Origin: a bacterium HR10
Lineage (GTDB): Bacteria; Acidobacteriota; Blastocatellia; HR10
Length of the DNA: 64,000 nt
Assembly: GCA_002923315.1 (NCBI GenBank)
Contig: BEHM01000018.1
Location: 1 to 64,000, forward strand
Direction of reading: 5' to 3'
Shown: positions 8,938 through 17,143 of the stretch, piece by piece
How the letters are laid out: each line of letters starts with the position of its first letter
Numbering within the stretch: position 1 is the stretch's first letter
Notes under the pieces: generated by a model
What the model saw: the letters and a program-made list of their open reading frames with translations, nothing else
Database searches by the model: none
What the model was told of the DNA's origin: nothing
Made by a program: the position numbers and the translations under genes

Positions 8938-9195
8938 ATGACGAAAGCGGATATCGCACGGGCGATTTACGAACGGCATGGGGGACTCTCGACGCGAGAA
9001 GCGACGGCGCTTGTGGATTTGATCCTGGAGATCATCAAAAGCCGACTGGCCCAGGGACATAAGGTCTGCCTCGGACGCGTGGGCGTGATGGAGGTCGTCG
9101 AGCGCACGTCGCGCCGAGGGCGTCCTCCGTCCGGGGGGAAGAAGCCCACCACGCGCGTCTTGATCTTCCGACCGGCCCGGGCGCTGCGGGCTTGA
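8938..9195 (+). CDS. HU/IHF-family DNA-binding protein
   Basis: An 85-residue histone-like protein. The N-terminal helices (MTKADIARAIYERHGGLSTR) and the GHKVCLGRVGVMEVVERTSRRGRPP core match HU/IHF, with the flexible DNA-binding arm following. The arm sequence (PSGGKKPTTRVLIFRPA) ends in the family motif FRPA. It bends and compacts DNA as a dimer. The order with MerR and tRNA-Pro resembles the ihfA-merR-tRNA-Pro block of many bacteria, which favours an IHF-alpha-like role. The longer ORF from 8362 is antisense to the previous gene. GGGGGGAAGCGGCG before the ATG serves as ribosome-binding site. Confidence 0.88.
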   Translation: MTKADIARAIYERHGGLSTREATALVDLILEIIKSRLAQGHKVCLGRVGVMEVVERTSRRGRPPSGGKKPTTRVLIFRPARALRA

Positions 9196-9249
9196 GTCCG
9201 AAGCCCGGAAGGCCTTGAGCGACAGGTATGAGCCAGTAGGGGGGACGAT

Positions 9250-9675
9250 ATGCAGCCTGTGAAGGCCATTCCGGATAAGCTCTATTTCAAGATCGGCGAA
9301 GTCTGTGAGATCACGGGCGTTCAACCCCATGTCCTGCGCTATTGGGAGACCGAATTCCCGCAATTGGCGCCGGAGAAGAATCGCGCCGGACAGCGCGTGT
9401 ACAAGCGGCGAGACATCGAGCTGATCTTGAAGATCAAGAAGCTCCTCTACGAGGATAAGTTCACGATCGCCGGCGCGCGCAAGCGCTTGGCTGCCGAATC
9501 GCGGTTCAAGCTCCTCTCCTCGGAAGCATCACCTGATGTGACCGAGGGCGCGAGCGAAGGGCCGACGCCGCCGGTCTCTCCCCGCGTTTATCAGGTCCTC
9601 CGTGAGGTCAAGCGCGGGTTGGAAGAGCTATTGGCAATGCTGAACCAAAGTGATATAATCGCTTCGTCAAAGTGA
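9250..9675 (+). CDS. MerR-family transcriptional regulator
   Basis: A 141-residue regulator with the MerR winged helix at residues 10-80 ([30 protein letters not shown], then [20 protein letters not shown]). The C-terminal part after a proline/serine-rich linker is a short helix, too small to bind a large ligand. This is the conserved small MerR-like regulator usually found beside ihfA; its target is unknown. The AGGGGGGACGAT sequence precedes the ATG. The 3' end of the gene carries the tRNA-Pro promoter. Confidence 0.9.
   Translation: MQPVKAIPDKLYFKIGEVCEITGVQPHVLRYWETEFPQLAPEKNRAGQRVYKRRDIELILKIKKLLYEDKFTIAGARKRLAAESRFKLLSSEASPDVTEGASEGPTPPVSPRVYQVLREVKRGLEELLAMLNQSDIIASSK
9631..9659 (+). 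promoter_or_regulatory. Promoter for tRNA-Pro inside the end of the MerR gene
   Basis: TTGGCA at 9631-9636 and a perfect TATAAT at 9654-9659 are 17 nt apart. The -10 codes for the last residues of the MerR protein. A small hairpin (CGCTTC/GAAGCG, 9660-9679) follows at the expected transcription start. Confidence 0.6.
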
Positions 9676-9709
9676 AGCGAATGGGACTCGATTGAAAGAG
9701 GATTGCGAC

Positions 9710-9787
9710 CGGGACGTGGCGCAGCCTGGCTAGCGCGCTTGCTTGGGGTGCAAGAGGTCGCCGGTTCAAATCCGGCCGTCCCGACCA
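9710..9787 (+). tRNA. tRNA-Pro (GGG)
   Basis: The cloverleaf folds by eye. The acceptor stem CGGGACG pairs with CGTCCCG. The D arm is GCGC..GCGC. The anticodon stem CTTGC/GCAAG closes the loop TTGGGGT with anticodon GGG. The T arm GCCGG/CCGGC carries TTCAAAT, and a discriminator A and encoded CCA follow. It reads CCC and CCT proline codons. An antisense ORF in the track (9591-9902) contains the well-known false peptide made when this tRNA is translated backwards. Confidence 0.97.
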
Positions 9788-10160
9788 TTTCCCTTCTATT
9801 CTGCCGGGTTCTCACCACCACGAGCTCATCCAGATGATCAGTTGCTTCCTGCTTCCTCGACCCATGGCTCAGCGAACCAGCCCGCTGCGCCGCTGCTGCC
9901 AACGGCAGTGATTGAGGGAAGAAAACGTCGTCCCGGATGTGCGAGATAAGCGGGATTGTCCTCCGCCGCAGTGGTCATTGAGGATTAAGGACGATGGCGC
10001 ATGAGATGGGCGTCGGCGACCCGCTGGTCGGCACGGCGTAGTGGGCTTGCGTTCACGCCTCCACCACTCGACGCTCGTTCTCCCCGTCGGGCAGGCGCCG
10101 ACTCAGGCATGAGCGGGAGGTATTCGGTGTGGTCAAGGACCAGCGACCGGTAGCACTCGC
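9788..10160. other. Intergenic region without recognisable genes
   Basis: These 373 bases separate tRNA-Pro from the convergent aldolase/phosphatase gene. Only short ORFs without recognisable features are present, and I saw no strong hairpin with a T-run and no repeats. Confidence 0.6.
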
Positions 10161-11294
10161 TTACTCCCGCGTGATGAATTCTCGTTCCAGGGCCTGAAGC
10201 GTCTCCACGATGCCCGTGTACGCCAGCTCCGTATGGGAGGCCATCGTCGGTCCGATGAAGCCCTGACGTCGCCACTCGTCGGCCTTGGCCTGAACCTTCA
10301 AGCGCGTCTGGTCCCAGACGGGCCCGCCGAACATATCCACACATTCCTCGGCGAAACGCCCCTCCGCATCCATGGAGAAGGCCAGGCAGGAGACGATGGG
10401 CAGGCAGAATGGTCCGGTCACCGGTGTATTGATGGGCACGGGCATGAGGGGCATCACGTGCGATCCCCGGGCATCGCCGGCGACGAAGTGTCCGAGCAGG
10501 AAGGGCTCGACGATCTCCTCAGGAGCCGGAAAGATGCCTTGCGTGCGGACGATCGCCACCGGATCGTCCTTGCCCGTGTATCGGCCAGCGATATTGTGCA
10601 AGCGCGTGGCCGAGACCGCCACGATCTGCTCATCGGGTTTGTAGCGCGAATGAATCGCCTCGACGGCGAACCGATCCGGGTTCTGCAAGAGCGTGGCCAC
10701 GTCCCAGATGCGTTCGGGGACATCGAGCCGGATGATCCGATCCCGATCCTTGGCGTCCATGTCAATGATCGTGAAGGTGAATCCCTGATGCATCTTGGGA
10801 TTGAGGAGCAATCCCCCGTTGTGCATAGGATCGCAGAAGGCGGCGTAGAGGGGGTAATTGTACGCGCCCGGACTGCACTTGTCGGCGGCGAAGATGAGGA
10901 ACGCTTCCGCCGGACGATCCTTGCTCTGCGGATCCCGCTCGAACTCGATCTCGGCGACAGCCGGACCCGCCCCGCGAATATTCCCCGAGGGCGCATCCAC
11001 CAGGAGGTCTTGTCCAGCGCCGTAGAGCCCTTGTTTGCGCGCGACTTCGGTCGCCGCCAGGAAGCATTCCCAGGCGAAGCGATGCACGGCTGGTGCTCCC
11101 ACCCCATGCGTGTGGCTCATGATGAGGGCGATGTCATCGCCCGTGAACGTGACCAGCCCGTCAATGAGCAGACCTTTGGCGGAGCACGCCGATCGCATCA
11201 TCTCCCGAACGGCGTGAAGCATCCGCTCAGAGGGACGCGTATGTCCACCAATAGACCCGACGTCGGCTTTGATGACCGAGAGCGTGACTCTCAT
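10161..11294 (-). CDS. Bifunctional fructose-1,6-bisphosphate aldolase/phosphatase (archaeal type)
   Basis: A single enzyme that condenses triose phosphates to fructose-1,6-bisphosphate and then removes the 1-phosphate, giving one-way gluconeogenesis in the cytosol. The 377-residue product is full length. It opens with TLSVIKADVGSIGGH and has GAGQDLLVDAPSGNIRG, where the metal-binding Asp residues lie, and ADKCSPGAYNYPLY. The Schiff-base Lys and its partner Tyr lie in GRYTGKDDPVAIVR near residues 230-245. The closing SHVMPLMP and FDMFGGP-like motifs are also present. The family is common in archaea and in thermophilic or deep-branching bacteria. A GGGAGGGGAGAGG Shine-Dalgarno precedes the ATG. 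The gene stands alone behind its own promoter. Confidence 0.93.
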   Translation of the reverse strand: MRVTLSVIKADVGSIGGHTRPSERMLHAVREMMRSACSAKGLLIDGLVTFTGDDIALIMSHTHGVGAPAVHRFAWECFLAATEVARKQGLYGAGQDLLVDAPSGNIRGAGPAVAEIEFERDPQSKDRPAEAFLIFAADKCSPGAYNYPLYAAFCDPMHNGGLLLNPKMHQGFTFTIIDMDAKDRDRIIRLDVPERIWDVATLLQNPDRFAVEAIHSRYKPDEQIVAVSATRLHNIAGRYTGKDDPVAIVRTQGIFPAPEEIVEPFLLGHFVAGDARGSHVMPLMPVPINTPVTGPFCLPIVSCLAFSMDAEGRFAEECVDMFGGPVWDQTRLKVQAKADEWRRQGFIGPTMASHTELAYTGIVETLQALEREFITRE

Positions 11295-11366
11295 GGCCTC
11301 TCCCCTCCCGAAGAACGTTCATCGCCCAATCTCCGGATCCTCATCACGCGTAATCCGGGAGCTGCT

Positions 11367-11372
11367 ATTATA
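11367..11372 (-). promoter_or_regulatory. -10 element upstream of the aldolase/phosphatase gene
   Basis: A perfect TATAAT on the minus strand lies 72 nt before the ATG. The -35 is weak (TTCCCC at 17 nt), so an activator may be needed. Confidence 0.45.
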
Positions 11373-11403
11373 GCATCGGGGTCCCTGTCGGGGAAACGCG
11401 CGT

Positions 11404-12111
11404 TCATCCTCTGAGCGAGAGCGGATTGAATCGCGTCTGGTCATCGTAGGCATCCAGGCCCTCGACTCGCTTCAGAAAGGCGACGATCGCGTAGGTCGCG
11501 GGCGTCGCGATGGCCTCATAGAGCGACTTCACGAGCCATTGGGTGAGGAAGGCGCGCAGCAGGGCTTGAAGTGGGATCGTCCCGGCGAAGGCGAGCGTCA
11601 GAAACAACCCCGAATCCACGGCTTGGCCGACGAGCGTGGAACCGATCGTGCGCATCCAGAGCCAGCGCCCGCGCGTGACGATCTTCAGCCGGGCGAGCAC
11701 GTAAGCATTGGCGAACTCGCCGAAGAGATAGGCCAGGAACGAGGCCGCGAGCAGACGCGGCGTGTAGCCGAGGATGCGTTCATATGCCGCCTGCCCATCC
11801 CAGAACGGCGCCGGGGGCAGGATCTGCCCGATCCAAATAGCGATGACCGTCAGGAGATTGCAGAAGAAGCCGAGCCAGATGACGCGCCGCGCCTGACGAT
11901 AGCCATAGACCTCCGTGAGGACGTCGCCGAAGATATAGCTGATCGGGAAGACGACGACTCCGGCCGGGACGATCCAGCCGCGAATCTCCACGAGCTTGAC
12001 GCCCGTGATGTTCGCCGCGATCAAGCAGGTGATGAATCCGGCGGTGACGAGGACGAACCAGATCGAGTATCCGCGCCCGACATCGAGGTCAGAGCTTGAA
12101 CCGCTTCTCAT
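11404..12111 (-). CDS. Queuosine precursor transporter YhhQ (VUT family)
   Basis: A 235-residue membrane protein with six or so hydrophobic segments. Typical YhhQ/VUT features are NITGVKLVEIRGWIVPAGVVVFPISYIFGDVLTEVYGY near the start, GEFANAYVLARLKI in the middle and VGQAVDSGLFLTLAFAGTI near the end. The family imports queuine or preQ0/preQ1 for tRNA modification, as shown for E. coli YhhQ. No que genes are beside it. It overlaps the upstream DUF3006 gene by 23 nt, so it is probably in the same transcript. Confidence 0.88.
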   Translation of the reverse strand: MRSGSSSDLDVGRGYSIWFVLVTAGFITCLIAANITGVKLVEIRGWIVPAGVVVFPISYIFGDVLTEVYGYRQARRVIWLGFFCNLLTVIAIWIGQILPPAPFWDGQAAYERILGYTPRLLAASFLAYLFGEFANAYVLARLKIVTRGRWLWMRTIGSTLVGQAVDSGLFLTLAFAGTIPLQALLRAFLTQWLVKSLYEAIATPATYAIVAFLKRVEGLDAYDDQTRFNPLSLRG

Positions 12112-12328
12112 CCGATTGCCCTCGGGTCAGTTCTCGCAGCAGCTCTTCCGCGCGACGTCGCTCGCGCTCGCGACTCTCGCGGTCCAGCTCGAAGCTCACG
12201 CGAAGATGGTCACCGGCCGTCACCCCCGGCGGCAGATAGCGCATCGGAATGTCGAAGCGGATGCGATCATCCTCGTAGAGGTAGCACACGGCGATGTCAT
12301 CTTCGATCCGATCCACGACCAGCCTCAT
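12089..12328 (-). CDS. DUF3006 family protein
   Basis: A 79-residue acidic/basic mixed protein. The pattern RLVVDRIEDDIAVCYLYEDD...DIPMRYLPPGVTAGDHLRVSFELD is the DUF3006 signature, a small beta-barrel-like fold of unknown function. The C-terminal half is a charged helix. It lies 33 nt downstream of the MBL hydrolase; DUF3006 genes are often found next to ComEC-type MBL genes, so it may be an accessory of that enzyme. Confidence 0.8.
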   Translation of the reverse strand: MRLVVDRIEDDIAVCYLYEDDRIRFDIPMRYLPPGVTAGDHLRVSFELDRESRERERRRAEELLRELTRGQSDEKRFKL

Positions 12329-12361
12329 ACGCCTGCTCCTTCACCGCATTCTGCCCCGGCT

Positions 12362-13450
12362 TCACCGGAGAACGTTCTCGCGGGGCGAAGCTCTCGGCGC
12401 TTGGCGCGACGATTCCATCGGGAGCGGAGAGCCCGCGCGCCCATTGCGCGGCGCCCAGGGCGAAGGCTCCTCGGCCCGGAAGCGCGGGCGTCGTCCGCGC
12501 CAGAGGTCCTCAGCAGCCACGGCGCGCTCGGTGTGAATCTCATAGCGGTGCCCATCCGTGCGCAGCACGATCTCGCCCTCGAGATCGGTCCGATGCAGCT
12601 CGCGCACCCAGCGGCGCAGCCGGTTGAGCGTCTCCGGCGCCGGATGGCCGTACTCGTTCTCCGCTCCGCAGGAGATGATCGCGACCTCGGGGCGCACGCG
12701 TTCCAGGAAGGCGCGCGTCGTCGAATGGCGCGACCCGTGATGCGCGACCTTGAGCACGCGCGCTTGAAGCGGCGCCGTCGTCCCGTCCTGTTCGAGGAGG
12801 CGTTCTTCGGTCTCTCGCTCGCTATCTCCCGTGAAGAGCATGGAGAACGCGTCGTACTCCAGTCGCACGACGATCGAGTTCGCATTCTCATCGCTGCGCG
12901 TCCCCTGGAGCCGCGTGGGGAAGGGCGCCAGGATCGAGAGCGTCACGCCCGTCCCGATCTCGAATTCCTGCCCCGCCTCGGCGACGGCGAATCGAATCCC
13001 CTTCTCTCGGATCTTCTCCAACATGCGCGTGTACGTGCGCGTCGGATGGGGCTGGCCGCTGTCCAGGAACATGCGGACGGGGACGGCATCGAGCACCGCC
13101 GTCATGCCGCCGATGTGATCCGCATGTGGGTGCGTGGCGATGACCAGATCCAGTTGCGTGACGCCGTATCGCGCGAGCGCCTCGCGCACGCGATCGGCCG
13201 CCTCCGGGGGACCGGCATCAATGAGCACAGCCTTACGCTCCGGGGTGAGGATCAAGAAGCTATCCCCCTGTCCGACGTCGAGCGCGACGACCGTCAATCT
13301 CCCCGTTTCAGGTGGTGGCGGACGCCGCCCGATCTCCAAACGATGGAGCAGGAGGGCAGCGATCAGCAGCAGGACGCCCAGAAGCAGCAACAGGAGCGTT
13401 CGACGAGGGTTTCTCGACGGTGCGGCGCGCGCCCTCGGTCGTCGGGCCAT
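12362..13450 (-). CDS. ComEC/Rec2-like MBL-fold metallohydrolase, membrane-anchored
   Basis: A 362-residue protein with one N-terminal transmembrane segment (about residues 17-37) after a very basic start. A metallo-beta-lactamase domain of the ComEC C-terminal type follows. VVALDVGQGDSFLIL opens it, THPHADHIGG gives the HxHxDH metal site, GDSE is the bridging Asp, and VAHHGSRHS is the last His motif. The large membrane part of ComEC is absent. In competence proteins this domain is thought to degrade or process DNA; here the protein sits outside a com operon, so another extracellular phosphodiesterase role is possible. The last 50 residues are disordered. It starts only 6 nt after purF. Confidence 0.85.
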   Translation of the reverse strand: MARRPRARAAPSRNPRRTLLLLLLGVLLLIAALLLHRLEIGRRPPPPETGRLTVVALDVGQGDSFLILTPERKAVLIDAGPPEAADRVREALARYGVTQLDLVIATHPHADHIGGMTAVLDAVPVRMFLDSGQPHPTRTYTRMLEKIREKGIRFAVAEAGQEFEIGTGVTLSILAPFPTRLQGTRSDENANSIVVRLEYDAFSMLFTGDSERETEERLLEQDGTTAPLQARVLKVAHHGSRHSTTRAFLERVRPEVAIISCGAENEYGHPAPETLNRLRRWVRELHRTDLEGEIVLRTDGHRYEIHTERAVAAEDLWRGRRPRFRAEEPSPWAPRNGRAGSPLPMESSRQAPRASPRENVLR

Positions 13451-13456
13451 ATGCGC

Positions 13457-14899
13457 TCAGCGCTCCGGTGTCAGGACGGGGCTGGCTGTCGCCGACTGGC
13501 CCACGCACCGGATGCGACGCGGTTGGTATTCGGGATCAATTTCGGTCGGGTAGCGGCCCGTATAGCAGGCGGTGCAATAGCGGGTATCTTCCGGATCGCC
13601 GCACGCGCGCAGCAGCGACTCGTAGCTCAAGTATCCGAGGCTCTCGGCGCCGAGGAAGCGGCGGATCTCCTCGACGGACATTCGCGCGGCGATCAGCTCG
13701 TCCGCGCGCGGCGTGTCGATCCCGTAATAACAGGGGGCGATCGTCGGCGGGCAACTGATGCGCACGTGAATCTCGCGCGCGCCCGCCGCGCGGATCATCT
13801 GCACGATCTCGCGACTCGTCGTCCCGCGCACGATCGAATCGTCCACGAGCACGACGCGGCGATCGTCCAGCAGCTCACGCACGGGATTGAGTTTGACCTT
13901 CACCCTCAGGTTTCGGATCGCGGCTCGCGGCTCGATGAACGTGCGCCCGACATAGTGGTTGCGCACCAGGCCGAAGACCAGGGGGATCCCCGATTCCATC
14001 GAGTAACCGATAGCGGCCGCCACTCCGGAATCGGGGACCGGGACGACGACGTCCGCCGAGGCCGGATGTTCGCGCGCCAGCAGTCGCCCCAGCAGGTAGC
14101 GGGACTGACTCACGGGCCGACCGAAGACGATGCTGTCCGGGCGCGAGAAGTAGACGTGCTCGAAGATGCATTGCGTCGGACGCCGTCGCGGAAAAGGGAA
14201 GAGCGAGCGCCGGCCTGTCGCATCTACGACGATCATCTCGCCCGGTTCCACGTCGCGCACCAGTGTGGCCCCGATCAGGTCGAAGGCGCAGCTCTCCGAG
14301 GCGAAGACCGTCGCCCCATCGAGGGTCCCCAACAGCAGCGGTCGAAAGCCGCGCGGATCGCGGACGGCGATCAGTGCCTGCGGGGTCGCAAAGAGCATCG
14401 AGTAAGCGCCCTCCAATCGGCTGAGCGCTTCGACGATCGCTCCCAAGAGATCGCGCGCGCGCGAACGCGCGATGAGATGGAGCACGACCTCCGTGTCGCT
14501 CGTGGATTGGAAGATCGCGCCCTCGCGCTCCAACTCCGCGCGCACGCGCAGCGCTTCGGGCATGTTGCCGTTATGACAGACGGCGATCTGCCCGCCATGA
14601 AAACTGACGACCATCGGTTGCGCCTCGCGCAGGCTCACGTCCCCGGTCGTCGAATATCGCACGTGGCCGATGGCCGATCGGCCCGGCAGCGCGGCGAAGG
14701 TCTCCTCGCGGAAGACATCGCTCACGTATCCCATCCCCCGAACCACATGCAGGCGCTCTCCGTCGGAGGTCGCGATGCCGGCCGATTCCTGCCCGCGATG
14801 TTGCAGGGCGTAGAGGCCGTAATAGGTCAGGCGAGCCGCTTCCTCATGGTCGAAGATCCCGAAGACGCCGCACTCTTCGCGGAACTTGTCCTCGCTCAT
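13457..14899 (-). CDS. purF: Amidophosphoribosyltransferase PurF
   Basis: PurF makes phosphoribosylamine from PRPP and glutamine, the first step of purine synthesis. The 480-residue product begins with a nine-residue propeptide before CGVFGIF, where the Cys becomes the N-terminal nucleophile after cleavage. The PRPP loop is VVLVDDSIVRGTTS near residue 350. Four cysteines match the iron-sulfur ligands of the Bacillus type (CIFEHVYFSRPDS, APCYYGID, YCTACYTGRYP), so this is probably an oxygen-sensitive Fe-S form that self-processes. It has a promoter of its own upstream and probably leads a transcript that runs into the MBL, DUF3006 and yhhQ genes. Confidence 0.97.
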   Translation of the reverse strand: MSEDKFREECGVFGIFDHEEAARLTYYGLYALQHRGQESAGIATSDGERLHVVRGMGYVSDVFREETFAALPGRSAIGHVRYSTTGDVSLREAQPMVVSFHGGQIAVCHNGNMPEALRVRAELEREGAIFQSTSDTEVVLHLIARSRARDLLGAIVEALSRLEGAYSMLFATPQALIAVRDPRGFRPLLLGTLDGATVFASESCAFDLIGATLVRDVEPGEMIVVDATGRRSLFPFPRRRPTQCIFEHVYFSRPDSIVFGRPVSQSRYLLGRLLAREHPASADVVVPVPDSGVAAAIGYSMESGIPLVFGLVRNHYVGRTFIEPRAAIRNLRVKVKLNPVRELLDDRRVVLVDDSIVRGTTSREIVQMIRAAGAREIHVRISCPPTIAPCYYGIDTPRADELIAARMSVEEIRRFLGAESLGYLSYESLLRACGDPEDTRYCTACYTGRYPTEIDPEYQPRRIRCVGQSATASPVLTPER

Positions 14900-14923
14900 G
14901 GCCGACCGCCTCTCAACGCCTTG

Positions 14924-14952
14924 CTTTTATTACACGTGCTCGGAAAAGTCAA
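14924..14952 (-). promoter_or_regulatory. Putative purF promoter
   Basis: On the minus strand TTGACT (14952-14947) and TAAAAG (14929-14924) are 17 nt apart. Transcription would start near 14917, giving a leader of about 18 nt, too short for a purine riboswitch. Confidence 0.5.
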
Positions 14953-15030
14953 TGGTGCAGCTCACACAAGAGCTATTTCGGACGCGCATCCAGCGCGACA
15001 CCCCGCGATCCACGAGGACGTCGCGAGCGT

Positions 15031-16221
15031 TCACGATTCCGGCGATTCCGCGCCTCGCAGGGCGGCGATCACCTCGCGAGCCCGCGCGCGCGCCCACGCA
15101 TCGGCCTGCAGCACCTCCTCGATCGTGCGCGGCTCCTGCGGCTCGTGTTCGCGCATCACGCGTTCGATCACCGTGGCGATGGCCGGGAAGGGGAGGCGAT
15201 GCTCCAGGAAGGCCTGTACGGCGATCTCGTTCGCGGCGTTGAGGACGGCGGGCATCGTCCCTCCTCGCCGCAGCGCCTCGTAGGCCAGGCGCACGCAGGG
15301 GAAGCGCTCGAAGTCCGGCGGGTGGAATTCCAGATGCCAGGCCGAGGAGAGATCGAATCGAGGCAGCGGCGTCGGTCGCCGATCCGGGTAGGTGAGCGCA
15401 TACTGGATGGCATACCGCATGTCGGTCGGTCCCAATTGCGCGAGGATGGAGCCGTCCACCAATTCGATCATCGAATGCACGATGGATTGCGGGTGGATGA
15501 GAATATCAATCTGCTCCGGCGCGAAGCCGAACAGCCAATGCGCCTCGATGACCTCCAACCCTTTGTTCATGAGCGTCGCCGAATCAATGGTGATCTTCGG
15601 CCCCATGCGCCAAGTGGGATGCTGCAGCGCTTGCTCGGGCGTGACGCGCGGGAGTTCGGTCGCCGGGAGCGTCCGAAAAGGCCCCCCAGAGGCCGTCAGG
15701 ATCAGCCGCGCGACATCGCGGCGTCGAACCCCTTGCAGGCATTGGTGCAGGGCGTTGTGCTCGCTGTCCACGGGCAGAATTTCGGCGCCGCTGGTGGCCG
15801 CTTGCGCGGTCATCAAGCGACCGGCCATCACGAGCGTCTCCTTGTTGGCCAGAGCCACGCGTTTGCCCTGCTCCAGAGCCCGATAGGTGGGCAGAAGGCC
15901 CACGGCGCCGACAGTCGCCACGAGCACGATGTCCACATCCGGCTGGGTCGCGACGGCGACAAGCCCTTCCGGTCCATGAAGGATCTGCGGGCGCTGGGAC
16001 GCACCCCGCCGATCGAGCTCGGCGTCCAACTCGGCCGCGGCTTCCGCCGTCGCCACCGAGACGAGACGAGGCGAGAATCGAACGATCTGATCGGCGAGCC
16101 GCGCGACATTCCGGCTCGCGGCCAATCCGATCACGCGGAAGCCCTCCAGGTGTTCGAGCAGCGCGAGCGCGCTCGTGCCGATCGAACCCGTCGAGCCCAA
16201 GATGGCGATGCGCTTCGTCAC
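15031..16221 (-). CDS. dxr: 1-deoxy-D-xylulose-5-phosphate reductoisomerase
   Basis: Dxr makes 2-C-methyl-D-erythritol 4-phosphate with NADPH, the committed step of the MEP isoprenoid pathway. The NADPH-binding ILGSTGSIGTSAL is at the N-terminus, the metal-binding ILPVDSEHNALHQ near residue 150, and the substrate motif TASGGPFR follows. I start at the GTG at 16221, preceded by GAGGGAGGG, giving 396 residues, the normal size. The track ORF is 59 codons longer, extending through the 70-nt gap and into cdsA. It follows cdsA and uppS in one direction, linking isoprenoid precursor supply to undecaprenyl phosphate and lipid synthesis. The usual neighbour rseP does not follow. Confidence 0.96.
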   Translation of the reverse strand: MTKRIAILGSTGSIGTSALALLEHLEGFRVIGLAASRNVARLADQIVRFSPRLVSVATAEAAAELDAELDRRGASQRPQILHGPEGLVAVATQPDVDIVLVATVGAVGLLPTYRALEQGKRVALANKETLVMAGRLMTAQAATSGAEILPVDSEHNALHQCLQGVRRRDVARLILTASGGPFRTLPATELPRVTPEQALQHPTWRMGPKITIDSATLMNKGLEVIEAHWLFGFAPEQIDILIHPQSIVHSMIELVDGSILAQLGPTDMRYAIQYALTYPDRRPTPLPRFDLSSAWHLEFHPPDFERFPCVRLAYEALRRGGTMPAVLNAANEIAVQAFLEHRLPFPAIATVIERVMREHEPQEPRTIEEVLQADAWARARAREVIAALRGAESPES

Positions 16222-16291
16222 GCCCTCCCTCGCCGCTTCTGCGGTTTCGCGCCTTCGAGGAGCTCCCTCTGCCACAGGCGATCCGAGCCGA

Positions 16292-17095
16292 TCATGATAG
16301 GAGAAGTCGGCTGTAGATGTAAATGATCGGCGCGTTGAAGAGGATGCTATCGGCGCGGTCCAGAATCCCCCCGTGACCCGGGAGCAGGCGTCCGGCATCT
16401 TTCAGGTTCGATCCGCGTTTGAGCATGGATTCGACCAGATCGCCGATCTGTCCAATCGCGTTCAGGATGAGCGCGAGCCCGATCGCGTGCGCGATCGGCA
16501 ACGCTTCGAAGAACCAGAATTTCCCTCCCAGGGCGGCCAGCACGCTTCCCAGCACCCCCCCCACAGCCCCCTCGACCGTTTTGCCCGGGCTCACACGCGG
16601 CGCCAGTTTGTGGCGCCCGAAGGCGCGCCCCACAAAATAAGCCGCCGTATCGCCTGCGAAGATGATGAAGAAGAAGAGCGAGAGGAGCCGAGCCGCCATC
16701 CTCGCTTCCACGCTCACGCGCAGGAGGATGAGGAACCCCAAGCACACGGCGACGTAGAGGACGCCGGCGACCGTCACGGCGCTCTCAGGCAGCACCCGCT
16801 CGAACCGCTCCGCCGTGAAGAGCGAGAGCGCGAGCGTGAGCGCCAGCAGCAGCAACAGGCCTCCTACGATCAGCAGCGCATTCTGCTGGTAGAATCCGAA
16901 GAGGACGACCAGAGCCGCGGCATATCCGAGCCCGCGATCACTCCGATATCCCGCGCGCTCGGCCAGGGTGTAGAACTCATGCAGGCCGATGAGCGTTCCG
17001 GCGACGACCCACCCGATCAGGTAATGTGGGCTTGAGGCCCATAGGGCGAAAATGAAAAAGGGCAACAGAACGAGAGCCGTGAGCACTCGCGCCAT
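16292..17095 (-). CDS. cdsA: Phosphatidate cytidylyltransferase
   Basis: CdsA makes CDP-diacylglycerol from phosphatidate and CTP in the inner membrane. The 267-residue product has about seven hydrophobic segments. It has the SPGKTVEGAVGGVLGS motif near residue 170 and the C-terminal family signature GQIGDLVESMLKR..KDAGRLLPGHGGILDRADS. It sits between uppS (49 nt upstream) and dxr (70 nt downstream). PgsA and PgpA, the next two steps of phosphatidylglycerol synthesis, are elsewhere in this window. Confidence 0.96.
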   Translation of the reverse strand: MARVLTALVLLPFFIFALWASSPHYLIGWVVAGTLIGLHEFYTLAERAGYRSDRGLGYAAALVVLFGFYQQNALLIVGGLLLLLALTLALSLFTAERFERVLPESAVTVAGVLYVAVCLGFLILLRVSVEARMAARLLSLFFFIIFAGDTAAYFVGRAFGRHKLAPRVSPGKTVEGAVGGVLGSVLAALGGKFWFFEALPIAHAIGLALILNAIGQIGDLVESMLKRGSNLKDAGRLLPGHGGILDRADSILFNAPIIYIYSRLLLS

Positions 17096-17143
17096 CGCTC
17101 TTCCTCCTCGCGCCTTCCCATGGGATCTCCGCCAGACGGTGGT

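Noticed and set aside
9591-9902. 103-codon antisense ORF containing VGTAGFEPATSCT
   Set aside because: This is the known false peptide from reading tRNA-Pro backwards.
9985-10344. 119-codon ORF beside the aldolase/phosphatase gene
   Set aside because: Half overlaps the real gene in another frame and no domain is visible.
14900-15030. Possible purine riboswitch before purF
   Set aside because: The predicted leader is only about 18 nt and no conserved aptamer motif is present.
11996-15283. 1095-codon plus-strand ORF
   Set aside because: It runs antisense across yhhQ, the MBL gene, purF and the end of dxr, all of which have strong family motifs.
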